Translations under genes and position numbers: made by a program
The notes under the pieces: model-generated
Database searches by the model: none
What the model saw: only the letters and a program-made list of their open reading frames with translations
What the model was told of the DNA's origin: nothing
Origin: CAWFPR01 sp963817635
GTDB lineage: Bacteria; Acidobacteriota; Vicinamibacteria; Vicinamibacterales; 2-12-FULL-66-21
Length of the DNA: 64,000 nt
Assembly (NCBI GenBank): GCA_963817635.1
Contig: CAWFPR010000014.1
Span: 1 to 64,000, forward strand
Direction: 5' to 3'
Shown: piece by piece, positions 1 to 8,555 of the stretch
Numbering within the stretch: position 1 is the first letter of the stretch
Layout of the letters: every line of letters begins with the position of its first letter

Positions 1-421
1 CATGACGGCCGACCAGCTCCAGAAGATCATCGGCGTCTACAAGACGTCCGACGGCCGGGTCTACTGGATCGATCCGAAGTACCTCGACACGACCGGCCGC
101 GGCGTCGGCGCCGACAATGCGACCAACTCGGCGACCTTCGACAACCAGATCTTCTTCAATCCCACGGCAGGGGACGTGGGCAACCTGGAGATCCTGCGGT
201 TCGAAGGCCCGTCCGCCCTTCGTGTGGACGCGGCGCTCTCGAAGCGCTTCAAGCTGTTCGGGCGCTCGACCTTTGAAGTCAAGGGCGAGGCGTTCAACCT
301 GATCAACCATCCGAGCTTCTACCTCGGCGACCGCGACATCAACAGCGCGACATTCGGCCGCCTGACCGGCGTGTCCGTTGCCTCGCGCGTCGTCCAGTTG
401 TCGGGAAGATTCGAGTTCTGA
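1..421 (+). CDS. TonB-dependent receptor, C-terminal end (partial)
   Basis: Only the last ~140 residues lie in the window; the gene is cut by the left edge, so the first in-frame ATG at base 2 is probably not the start. The visible part alternates short hydrophobic and polar stretches typical of terminal beta strands, contains the phrase FEVKGEAFNLINHPSFY, and ends in an aromatic residue after VVQLSGRFEF. That ending is characteristic of acidobacterial Oar-like receptors with a carboxypeptidase-regulatory N-terminus, and a C-terminal Phe is the usual outer-membrane assembly signal. Expected role: TonB-driven uptake across the outer membrane; the substrate cannot be told. It converges on glpD and ends just before a strong hairpin. 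Confidence 0.8.
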   Translation, partial: MTADQLQKIIGVYKTSDGRVYWIDPKYLDTTGRGVGADNATNSATFDNQIFFNPTAGDVGNLEILRFEGPSALRVDAALSKRFKLFGRSTFEVKGEAFNLINHPSFYLGDRDINSATFGRLTGVSVASRVVQLSGRFEF

Positions 422-435
422 TGAGGAACGCGCGC

Positions 436-460
436 AGGGCGTCCCCGGAGGGGACGCCCT
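436..460. terminator. Perfect hairpin between convergent genes
   Basis: Bases 436-446 (AGGGCGTCCCC) are perfectly complementary to 450-460, leaving a 3-base loop. Three further pairs form outside one mismatch (432-434 with 462-464). It lies between the receptor stop (421) and the glpD stop (459-461), so it could end transcription from both sides. There is no U-tract. The right arm includes part of the glpD stop codon. Confidence 0.55.
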
Positions 461-2081
461 ACGCAACCGCGTAGAATTCGTCGAGTAGCCGGACCTCTTC
501 TTCGATTCGCGCCGCGTCCCAGCCCAGCCGGGACGCGGCGATTCGCGCCACGCCTTCAACGGCGTCCCGTCCGGGATGCCCGGCGGCCCCCAGCGCGGTC
601 CTGCGCACGACAATGTCCCCCAGGGTCATCGCCATTTCGGTATCGATCGCGTAGATGACCTCGGCGCCCACCGTTGCGGCCCCCGGTGCGACCGGTTCGC
701 GCAGTTCCGGGTGTTCCGCCATCAGGTGCACGATGGCGGCGCCGGCTTCGCCGTAGAGCGCGACCACATGCGAGATCGTCGCCGCCGGCAGCTCCAGGTG
801 CCGCGCGCGCGCCGTCTCGATCGCCAGCGCCTCGTGATCCGCGATGCCGGCACCCGGCAGGGTCGCGATGGCGGTGCGTGAGGGCCGCAGGCGTTTCCCA
901 AGCCGCCTCGCCGCGGCAGTGACCGCGCGTTCGGCGACACCGCGCGCCGTCGTGTACTTCACGCCGATCACCGTCATCGCCCCCTCGGCGCCTTCGCCGC
1001 GCGTGATCGAGGATGTCCGGCGAGGGCTTCAGGTCGGGCACGCCCCCGCGAACGATGGCCGGGACCACCCCGCGGTGGACGAGGGTCACATCGGCGCGCG
1101 TCAGGTGCAGGGCAGGGAACGCCTCGTTGGCCTCGCGGATGAACGCCTCCACTTCAGCCAGCCGTCACGCGCGTGTCGTCCGGGCGGACCAGCCGCGCCG
1201 ACTGGCTCGTCCCGACCACGGCCCGCCCGTGCCACGGTGTCAGGGTCAGCATGCGTCCCCCGGCGGTCGGCGAGGCCAGCGCGATGTCGCTGCGCCCGTT
1301 TCGACGTCACCAGGTTCATCGCCTTCAGCAGCGGAAAGTCGCGCGTGACGCCGAAGCGGGCCATGACTTCACCGGCGTGCGCCCCGGCCGCATTCACGGT
1401 CAACGCCGCGCGCACCGGTGTCGTGCGCCCGGTGAGCCGGTCCCGCACCTGCATGCCGGCGATGCGCGAGCCTTCACGCAGCGGATCGCCCGCCTCGACG
1501 TAGTTCACGAGATCCGCTCCGGCGCGATCGGCCGCCGCGGCGAAGGCCAGCGTCAGCCGGTCGCTTTCGACCATCTGATAGTCGTACCACTGCGCGCCGC
1601 CGGTCAGGTGCTCGCGCCGCACTCCGGCGAACAGGCCGATCGTCGCGGCCTTCGACACCAGCCGCGCCGGCGGAAGGTGCAGCTCCGGCTCGACGCCGTC
1701 GTTGCGATGCCGGCCGAGCCAGGCGTCCAGCCTGAACGCGAGCCTGAGCGCGGCCCGGTTCTTCACGACCGAACGGTAGGTGGCCACGATGAAGGGGAGC
1801 GGCCGCAGCAGCCACGGCGCGATCCGCGCCAGCGCGCGGCGCTCGCGGATCGACTCGCGCGCGCGCCCGAGTTGTCCGCCCGACAGGGCGCGAAGGCCGC
1901 CATGCGCGGTCTTCTGGTGATTGAACGACGTACCGCTGCCGAAGTCCCCGGCCTCCACCAGACCGACCGAGAGCCCGCGGCTGGCCGCTTCGTACGCGAT
2001 CGTCAGGCCCTGGATGCCGCCGCCCACGACGAGCACGTCGTAGGTCGTCGATTCGAGGCGGGACAGATCGCGTGACCGCAT
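459..2081 (-). CDS. glpD: FAD-dependent glycerol-3-phosphate dehydrogenase, frame-disrupted
   Basis: Oxidises sn-glycerol 3-phosphate to dihydroxyacetone phosphate and passes electrons to quinone; a peripheral membrane enzyme. The N-terminus has the FAD-binding Rossmann signature YDVLVVGGGIQG, followed by GlpD-like FGSGTSFNHQKTAHGGLR. The C-terminal ~170 residues (459-977) begin MTVIGVKYTTARGVAERAV, typical of the GlpD cap domain. The reading frame changes near 1300, 1160 and 1010: the first frame is good to about MNLVTSKR, the middle carries VEAFIREANEAFPALHLTRA, and the last the cap domain. Together they give a normal ~540 residues. Conservation continues on both sides of each break, so indel errors are likelier than decay. 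The start at 2081 is only 30 bp from the divergent methyltransferase. Confidence 0.85.
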
Positions 2082-2111
2082 GGCAGAGCTTTTATCTTAT
2101 AGTAGATTCCC

Positions 2112-2889
2112 GTGTCATCTTCCGGCGCTGCTCCCACCACAGCCGACGTTCGCGACTACTGGAATCGTCACATCCACGATCTCGAGATTACCGTCGCACC
2201 CGGTCGGATCTCCGGGGTTCTTTGCCGACCTCGACCAGTATCATTTCGAGAAGCTGCATCACCTGTTGCGTCTCGTCGATTTCGGCGGGTATCGGGGCAG
2301 GCGGGTGCTCGAAGTCGGCTGCGGTGCAGGCACCGACCTGGTCCGTTTCGCCAGGGGAGGCGCCGCGGTGACCGGCGTGGACGTCGCCGCGTCGGCAATC
2401 GCCCTGGCGCGCCAGAACTTCCAGCAGCAGGGCCTGGAGGCGGACCTGCGGGAAGCCGACGGCGAGCACCTGCCCTTCGCCGACGACCGGTTCGATCTCG
2501 TCTACGCCCACGGCGTCGTTCAGTACACGGCCGACGGCCAGGCGCTCGTGGACGAGTGCCGCCGGGTGTTGAAGCCGGGCGGCGAGGCGGTGTTTCAGGT
2601 CTACAACCGGATCTCCTGGCTGAACGCGCTGTCGAAGCTGATGAAGGTGCCGCTCGAGCACGAGGACGCGCCCGTGCTGAAGAAGTACAGCGCGGGCGAG
2701 TTCCAGGACCTGCTCCGTGGGTTTCGCGACGTCCGGATTGTCGAGGAGCGCTTTCCGGTGAAGTCGCGGCTGCACCGCGGCTGGAAGGGGACGCTCTTCA
2801 ACACGTTCTTCGTCGGCACGTTCAACGCCCTGCCACGGTCGCTCGTCCGTCGCTTCGGCTGGCACCTGCTCGCGTTCTGCCGCAAGTGA
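2112..2889 (+). CDS. Class I SAM-dependent methyltransferase, one frameshift
   Basis: Contains the SAM-binding motif I VLEVGCGAGTDL, motif II acidic end VTGVDVAASAI and post-motif LPFADDRFDLVYAHGVVQY, as in small-molecule methyltransferases of the UbiE/Methyltransf_11 type. The substrate is unknown. The GTG at 2112 gives an N-terminus VRDYWNRHIHDLEIT that matches the usual YWN start of this subfamily, but the rest (from GSPGFFADLDQYHFEKL) lies in another frame; the shift is at about 2190-2210. An alternative ATG at 2080 is in the second frame but produces an unconserved N-terminus. The 30 bp to glpD carry a TATAGT box (2098-2103) very close to this start. dapF follows after 5 bp. Confidence 0.75.
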
Positions 2890-2894
2890 CGGGC

Positions 2895-3699
2895 ATGGTG
2901 AAGGCACATGCATTCGGAAACGACTTCCTTCTCGCCGACGAGCGGGAACTCGTCGGGTGCCTGGACCGTCCGGCCTTTGCGCGCGCGGTGTGCGAGCGGC
3001 ACCGCGGCATCGGTGCGGATGGCCTGATCGTCTTCCGGCCAACGCCGCGCGGCGCGTCGATGCAGCTCCTCAACGCCGACGGGAGCCACTCGGAAGTGTC
3101 CGGCAATGGCGTGCGCTGCCTGGCGGCCTGGCTCGCCGCTGCGGCGTCGCGAGAATTCGGACAGGCCGCTCGAGGTCGAAACGGAAGCCGGGATCAAGGT
3201 GCTCACCCTGCTCGAGTGCGCAGGGGGGCGGTTCACCTTTCGCGCGGCGATGGGGGAGCCGGAGCGGATCGCTCTCGAGACCATCGACGTCGCGGGCGAC
3301 CTGATCCAGGCGGTGACCCTGCGGGTCGGCAATCCGCAGTGCGTGGTGCTCGGCGAGGTCACGGTGGAGCGGTTGACGTCGATCGCGGCCCGGCTGGCGG
3401 TGCACCCGCGGTTCGAGGAGGGCACGAACGTCGAACTGGCGACGCGTCGAGGCGCCCGATCGGGTCCGGATCCTCATCTGGGAGCGCGGTGTCGGCCCGA
3501 CCGAGGCGTCCGGCACCGGCGCGTGCGCGGCGGCCGTGGCGGCGATGCGCTACGGCGGCGCGGCGCGCGACGTGCAGGTCGTGTCGCCGGGCGGCGCCGC
3601 AGCGCGTGGAGTGGACGCGCCGACGGGCTGTTCCTGACCGGTTGGGCGGAAATCATCGCGGAGGTGACATGGCTGGCAGCCGGCAGCGCGCGGGCCTGA
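2895..3699 (+). CDS. dapF: Diaminopimelate epimerase, frame-disrupted
   Basis: Converts LL- to meso-diaminopimelate for lysine and peptidoglycan synthesis. The N-terminal half has AFGNDFLLAD, the RGIGADGLIV motif and, after NADGS, the first catalytic-Cys region; here this reads SEVSGNGVRCLAAW, with the usual C(M)GNG replaced by SGNG and a Cys further on. The second half has VGNPQCVVL and, in yet another frame, EASGTGACAAAVAA with the second catalytic Cys. At least three frame changes (near 3150, 3440 and 3600) interrupt the gene, although the protein is complete in total. The enzyme is normally essential, so sequencing indels are the likely cause. The end overlaps the start of the transporter gene by 31 bases. 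Confidence 0.85.
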
Positions 3700-5222
3700 T
3701 GCGCAAGCTCCACGAGGCCTCCGGCTCGACGGAGACCTATTCGCCGGCCGAAGAGCTGTTCAATCGCCGTCGTCGCACGGTCGGACTCTTCGGTGCGCCG
3801 GTCGTGCTCCTGTTCCTGCTGTTCTTCCCGATGCCGCTGCCGGCGCCGGCCCACCGGCTGGCCGCCATCCTTGCGATGATGGTCGTGCTCTGGGTCACCG
3901 AGGCGCTCCCGCTCGCGGTGACCGCGCTCATCGGGCCCCGTGCTGGCCATCATCCTGGGCGTGGTCCCGGCGCGCGCCGCGTTTGCGCCATTCGCCGATC
4001 CGATCATCTTCCTGTTCATCGGGAGCTTCATGCTCGCCGAGGCGATGTTCGTGCACGGCCTCGACCGCCGCATCGCGTTCGGCGCGTTGTCCTCGCGGCA
4101 TGGTCGGCAGCAGCCCGGCGCGCATTCTCATCGTGTACGGCGCCGTGGGCGGCCGGTCTCTCGATGTGGATCAGCAATACCGCGACCACGGCCATGATGT
4201 TCCCGATCGGGCTGTCGATCGTGGCCCACATCACTGAAGGACGGGAAGCCGAGGCGGGCAGCCGCGACTTCGCGATGGCGATGATGCTGATGGCGGCCTT
4301 CGGGGCGTCGGTCGGTGGCATCGGCACGCCCATCGGCACCCCGCCGAACCTCATCGGCATCGGCATGCTCGCGCGAATCACCGGGGCGCGCATCACGTTC
4401 TTCCAGTGGATGCTGATCGGGCTGCCGATCGTGGTCATCCTGTTCGCGTTCCTGGTCGGGTACTTCTACTGGCGCTCCCTCCGGCACCTGACGCTCGAAG
4501 CCGCGCGCACCGACATGATTCAGGAGGAGCTGCGCCGTCTCGGCCCGATGACCGGCGGCCAGCGCAACGTGGTCATCGCGTTCGCCACGACCGTGATCCT
4601 GTGGCTGATCCCAGGCGTCCTCGCGATCGTCGGCCTTGGCGGATCCGGTTTCGGCCGCGCCTTCACGGCCGCCGTGCCCGAGTCGGTCGCGGCGATGACC
4701 GGTGCGATTCTGCTGTTCCTGCTGCCGGTGAGCTGGCGGGCGCGCCGGTTCACCTTGACGTGGGAGGAAGCGATCAAGATCGACTGGGGCATCGTCCTGC
4801 TGTTCGGCGGCGGGCTCGCGATGGGGGAGCTGGCGTTCTCGACCGGCCTCGCCGAGTCGATGGGGCGGGGCATCACATCATGGCTGCCGGTCCACACGGC
4901 CACGTCGCTGACGGTCGTCTTCACCGCCGTCGCCATCGTCATGTCGGAGGCGGCATCCAACACGGCCTCGGCCAACATGATCGTGCCGGTGGCGATTGCC
5001 GTCTCGCAGGCGGCCGGCGTCAGCCCGATCGAGCCGGCGCTCGGGGCGACCCTCGGCGCGTCGATGGGGTTCATGATGCCGATTTCGACACCGCCCAACG
5101 CAATCGTCTATTCGTCGGGGTACGTGCCGATCACGGCGATGATGAAGCACGGCATCGCGCTCGACGTCGCCGGGTTCGTGGTCATCGTCCTGGTGATCAC
5201 CGGATTCGGCTGGATGTTCTGA
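3669..5222 (+). CDS. SLC13/DASS-type sodium:anion symporter, frame-disrupted
   Basis: A polytopic inner-membrane carrier of the divalent anion:sodium symporter family (dicarboxylate or sulfate transport; the substrate cannot be assigned). The hydrophobic start GLFGAPVVLLFLLFFPMPLP and LWVTEALPLAVTALIGP are typical, as are the signature region WISNTATTAMMFPIGLSI and MPISTPPNAIVYSSG near the end. From about 4200 to the stop the frame is intact; before that it changes at about 3937, 4100 and 4160, with conserved segments ADPIIFLFIGSFMLAEAMF and ARILIVYGAVGG in the intermediate frames. Reconstructed length is about 517 residues, normal for the family. It overlaps the end of dapF. Confidence 0.85.
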   Translation: MAGSRQRAGLMRKLHEASGSTETYSPAEELFNRRRRTVGLFGAPVVLLFLLFFPMPLPAPAHRLAAILAMMVVLWVTEALPLAVTALIGPRAGHHPGRGPGARRVCAIRRSDHLPVHRELHARRGDVRARPRPPHRVRRVVLAAWSAAARRAFSSCTAPWAAGLSMWISNTATTAMMFPIGLSIVAHITEGREAEAGSRDFAMAMMLMAAFGASVGGIGTPIGTPPNLIGIGMLARITGARITFFQWMLIGLPIVVILFAFLVGYFYWRSLRHLTLEAARTDMIQEELRRLGPMTGGQRNVVIAFATTVILWLIPGVLAIVGLGGSGFGRAFTAAVPESVAAMTGAILLFLLPVSWRARRFTLTWEEAIKIDWGIVLLFGGGLAMGELAFSTGLAESMGRGITSWLPVHTATSLTVVFTAVAIVMSEAASNTASANMIVPVAIAVSQAAGVSPIEPALGATLGASMGFMMPISTPPNAIVYSSGYVPITAMMKHGIALDVAGFVVIVLVITGFGWMF

Positions 5223-5356
5223 GTGTCGCGCTGAGACGGCTGACGGCGTCACGCGAGGGGCTCAAGGGGGTCTCCCGCCGACCTCCCGGAGGCCGAATCG
5301 GGCGTACAATCGTCTGAAGGCATGAAAGCGGCCCTGCTGTGCTGCCGGGAGGTCTC

Positions 5357-5781
5357 ATGGTTGGCCTGATCGTCCTCACCATCGCCCTCGTCCACGCCGA
5401 GTCCACCGTGCCCGTCGCCACACCGGCGCAACAGCCACCGGCGGCTGTGGCGCAGGTGGCACCAGAGCGGCCATGGCCGCCGGCCGGCGTGTCGCGCCTC
5501 GTTCCCGGCACGCCGCCGCCACGCCTTATCAAGGAAATCAAGCCTCAGTATTCCGCCGCGCGCGTGAGGCGAAGATCCAGGGCGTTATCGGCATGGAGGT
5601 GGTGGTCGAGACCGACGGCACCGTCGGTGAGGTGCGCGTGACCCGCTCGCTCGACAAGATGCTCGGGCTCGACGACGAAGCCGTCAGGACTGTGAAGAAG
5701 TGGCGGTTCGAGCCCGCGAAGAAAGACGGCGTCGCGGTGCCCGTCGTCGTGGAAATCGAGATGACCTTCACCCTGCGCTAA
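5357..5781 (+). CDS. TonB C-terminal-domain protein, one frameshift
   Basis: A small periplasmic TonB-like protein. The ATG at 5357 follows a good ribosome site (GGGAGG, 5347-5352) and begins MVGLIVLTIALVHA, a signal or anchor helix, then a Pro/Ala-rich linker. The C-terminal domain (IKPQYSAA, then EAKIQGVIGMEVVVETDGTV, KMLGLDDEAVRTVKKWRFEP) is the classic TonB_C fold that energises outer-membrane receptors. The domain is split between two frames near 5555-5565. At about 140 residues it is short for a true TonB and lacks a long proline spacer, so it may be an accessory TonB-domain protein. A TACAAT box at 5305-5310 could be its -10 element, with no clear -35. Confidence 0.75.
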
Positions 5782-5859
5782 GGGCCCGTAGCCCATCTTC
5801 CGGCAAGGGTCCTCAGCAGGAACTGCCATCCTGACAGCCCGCGGGGAGCGCACCGGCTG

Positions 5860-6450
5860 CTATCCGCCGCCGCCGCGGCGGCGCACCGGGCGGGCCGTGC
5901 GGGCTTCGATCAACGCATCGACCTTCCGGATCTGCGCCTCGATCCCGTCGCGCGCGGCCTGCAACACGTTCGACGCCTCCAGGTATTTCCCGCCGGCAAT
6001 CTGCGCGCGTGCTTCTTGCAGGGCGGCTGCTGCGTCTGACGCAGCGGTCCGCGACGGCTTGATGTCTTTGGCCGGCACACGCGCGGCCTCCGCGACCCTG
6101 ATGCGCGCCTCGAGGCGATCCAGCAGCGCGGCGACCGCGCCGAGGGCCGTCTCGCTGGCGCTGCGCGCCGCAGCCTTCCCGTCGGCGGCCAGGCGCGCAG
6201 CTTCCTGGGCCTGCTCGTTTGCGTCGAGCGCGCGCGTCAGCGCCAGGCGGTAGTCGCGCTGCTCGACGGCGTCGTACGCCTCCCGCAGCGCCGTGGTCGC
6301 CGTGGTGAAGGTGTCCTGCGCGTACCGCTCGGCCCCGGCCGCGCGAGCCGCATCGATGGCTCCCTGCGCGCGATCGAGTTCTTTTCGGGGAGGTTCGGAA
6401 CAGGCCGCCACGATCAGGACGGTGGACAGCAGCACGGCGAGACGACGCAT
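5860..6450 (-). CDS. DUF4398-like helical lipoprotein
   Basis: A protein of 196 residues that starts MRRLAVLLSTVLIVAACSEPP. This is a lipoprotein signal with lipobox VAAC, so it is probably anchored in the outer membrane. The mature part is almost entirely Ala/Glu/Arg-rich helix with repeated phrases such as AQGAIDAARAAGAERYA, resembling DUF4398/TolA-like envelope proteins. It ends in the basic tail RPVRRRGGGG. The function is unknown; in related organisms such proteins accompany OmpA-like or TolC-type envelope components. It converges with the TonB-like gene and is divergent from radC with only 31 bp between starts, so the two promoters share that gap. Confidence 0.65.
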   Translation of the reverse strand: MRRLAVLLSTVLIVAACSEPPRKELDRAQGAIDAARAAGAERYAQDTFTTATTALREAYDAVEQRDYRLALTRALDANEQAQEAARLAADGKAAARSASETALGAVAALLDRLEARIRVAEAARVPAKDIKPSRTAASDAAAALQEARAQIAGGKYLEASNVLQAARDGIEAQIRKVDALIEARTARPVRRRGGGG

Positions 6451-6481
6451 TGCACCGGAAGTATAGCAGGTATGGTGTACG

Positions 6482-7150
6482 ATGAAGACCGTTGCGGAGC
6501 ACGATCGGCCGCGGGAAAAGCTGCGTCGGCTGGGGCTCTCGGCGCTGGGCGACAACGAGCTGCTGGCGGTCGTCCTGGGGCACGGACGGGCGCGCGCCAA
6601 CGCCCTCGATCTCGCCAACACGCTCATCGGCGCGGTCGGCGGGGTGCACGGGTTCGTGCGGGCGCGACAGGACGAACTCGAGCGGGTCCCGGGGATCGGC
6701 GCGGCGCGGGCCGCGCAGGTGCTGGCGGCCATCGAGCTGGGGCGCCGCACGCTGACGCGCGCGGCGTGCGAGCGGGTGCAGATTACCTGCCCGCGCGTCG
6801 CCGCCGAACTGCTGCTGCCGATTTACGGCAACCGTCCGGTCGAGCAGTTCGGCGTCATGCTGCTCGACACGAAACACCGCGTGCTCCGGACGACGGTGGT
6901 CTCCGTCGGCACGCTCGACGCGAGCATCGTCCATCCGCGCGAAGTGTTTCGCGAGGCGGCGCTCGCCGGGGCGGCGGCGCTCGTGCTGTTTCACAACCAC
7001 CCGTCGGGCGACCCGCGTCCCAGCGACGAGGACGAGAAACTCACCGAGCGGCTGGTCGCGGCCGGTGCGTTGATGGGCATCCACGTGATCGATCACGTGA
7101 TTCTGGCCGACGTGGGGTACTACAGTTTCAGCGAAGCGAGGGCGAAGTAG
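6482..7150 (+). CDS. radC: RadC family JAMM/MPN+ protein
   Basis: A 222-residue RadC-like protein. An N-terminal helix-hairpin-helix region (DELERVPGIGAARAAQ, about 63-78) is followed by a JAMM metalloprotease-like domain with the metal-binding HNHPSGDPRPSDED at 171-184. The family was named for DNA repair but its biochemical role is unsettled; the HhH suggests DNA contact. The start at 6482 is the first ATG. The larC gene begins 3 bp after the stop, so the two are co-transcribed. The frame is intact. Confidence 0.9.
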   Translation: MKTVAEHDRPREKLRRLGLSALGDNELLAVVLGHGRARANALDLANTLIGAVGGVHGFVRARQDELERVPGIGAARAAQVLAAIELGRRTLTRAACERVQITCPRVAAELLLPIYGNRPVEQFGVMLLDTKHRVLRTTVVSVGTLDASIVHPREVFREAALAGAAALVLFHNHPSGDPRPSDEDEKLTERLVAAGALMGIHVIDHVILADVGYYSFSEARAK

Positions 7151-7153
7151 GGC

Positions 7154-8504
7154 GTGGCAAAGGCACTGCATTTCGATTGTTTCAACGGCGCGGCCGGCGA
7201 CATGGTGCTCGGCGGGCTGCTCGACCTCGGACTGCCGCTCGAGGCGCTGCGCGGCGCCCTGGGGAGCCTGGCGATCGAATACGGCGGCGTCTCGGCCACG
7301 CGCGTGCTGCGTGCCGGGGTGTCGGCGACGAGGTTCGCCGCGCACGCCGAGACGCCTCCCTCCGACGCGCGGGGCGCCGATCACGGCCACGACCACCACG
7401 ATCATGACGACCACGGTCACAACCACCATGATCACGACCACCACGATCATGTTCACCACGATCATGGCCATCACAATCCCCAGAGTCAGGAGCACCACCA
7501 TCAGAGCGAGGGACCGGCGCACGCCGCGGGGCACCACGGGCACCACAGCCTGAAGGAGATCGCCGGCGCCATCCGTCGGTCGGCGCTTTCGCCGCAGGGT
7601 CGCGATCGGGCGATTCACCTGTTCGAGAGGCTCGCTGAAGCGGAAGCGGCGATTCACGGGATGACGGTCGACCAGGTGCACCTGCACGAAGTCGGCGCGC
7701 TCGACTCGATCATCGACATCGTCGGCGCGGTCTACGGGCTCGAGTGGCTGGGGGCAGGTGTCGTGACCTCGTCGCCCCTGAACGTCGGCAGCGGCACGGT
7801 GGAGTGCGCGCACGGCACGTTTCCGGTGCCGGCACCCGCGACGGCCCGGCTGCTGACGGGCGTGCCGGTGTATGCCGGCGCGATCGCGAAGGAACTGGTC
7901 ACGCCGACCGGCGCCCTGATCGTGACGGACTACGCGTCGGCGTACGGGCCCCTGCCGCCGATGCGGGTCGATGGCATCGGGTACGGCGCGGGTTCGCGGG
8001 ACTTCAAGGGGCATCCGAACGTGCTGCGGCTCTTCGTCGGTGAGACCTCCGGCGATCGCCGCCGAGCGGGTCATGACGATTGAGTGCGAGATCGACGACA
8101 TGAACCCGCAGCTGTTCGGGCCCTTGATGGACCGGCTCGCCGGCGCCGGCGCGCTCGACGTGTTCTACGCGGCGGTGCAGATGAAGAAGGGGCGTCCCGG
8201 GACGCTCGTGACCGTGATTGCGCCGCCCGAACGCCGGGCGGCGGTGTCCGACGTGCTGTTCTCGGACACGACGACGATCGGTGTGCGCTATCAGGAGATG
8301 CTGCGTGATCGACTCGATCGCGAGATTGTGCCGCTCGAGACACCGCTCGGCACGATACGATTCAAGGTCGCGACCCGCGACGGTCGCGTGCTGAACGCCT
8401 CGCCCGAGTTCGACGACTGCGCGCGGGTCGCGAAGGAACGTCAGGTATCCCTGAAAGAGGTCCAGGCGATCGCGACCAAGGCCTGGCTGGACCGCCGAAC
8501 CTGA
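7154..8504 (+). CDS. larC: Nickel-pincer cofactor biosynthesis protein LarC, split by one frameshift
   Basis: LarC inserts nickel into the pyridinium dithiocarboxylate mononucleotide, giving the nickel-pincer cofactor of lactate racemase and relatives. A GTG start at 7154 gives MAKALHFDCFNGAAGDMVLG, the family's N-terminal signature; VDQVHLHEVGALDSIIDIVG follows. Residues 76-131 form a very His-rich insert (26 His in 56). Near 8045-8060 the frame moves by one: the second half (MTIECEIDDMNPQLFGPLMD to the stop at 8504) is the LarC C-terminal domain. In Lactobacillus plantarum LarC is made by programmed frameshifting between larC1 and larC2, so the break could be biological. This window has many plain indels, so that is unproven. 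No larA or larB is nearby. Confidence 0.88.
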
Positions 8505-8516
8505 AGCCTGCGAGCG

Positions 8517-8551
<35 letters not shown>

Positions 8552-8555
8552 CAGA

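Noticed and set aside
2112..5222. One 1036-residue open frame spanning the methyltransferase, dapF and transporter
   Set aside because: It is a chance concatenation in G+C-rich DNA: its parts match three different families only in pieces and alternate with nonsense, and neighbouring frames supply the missing parts.
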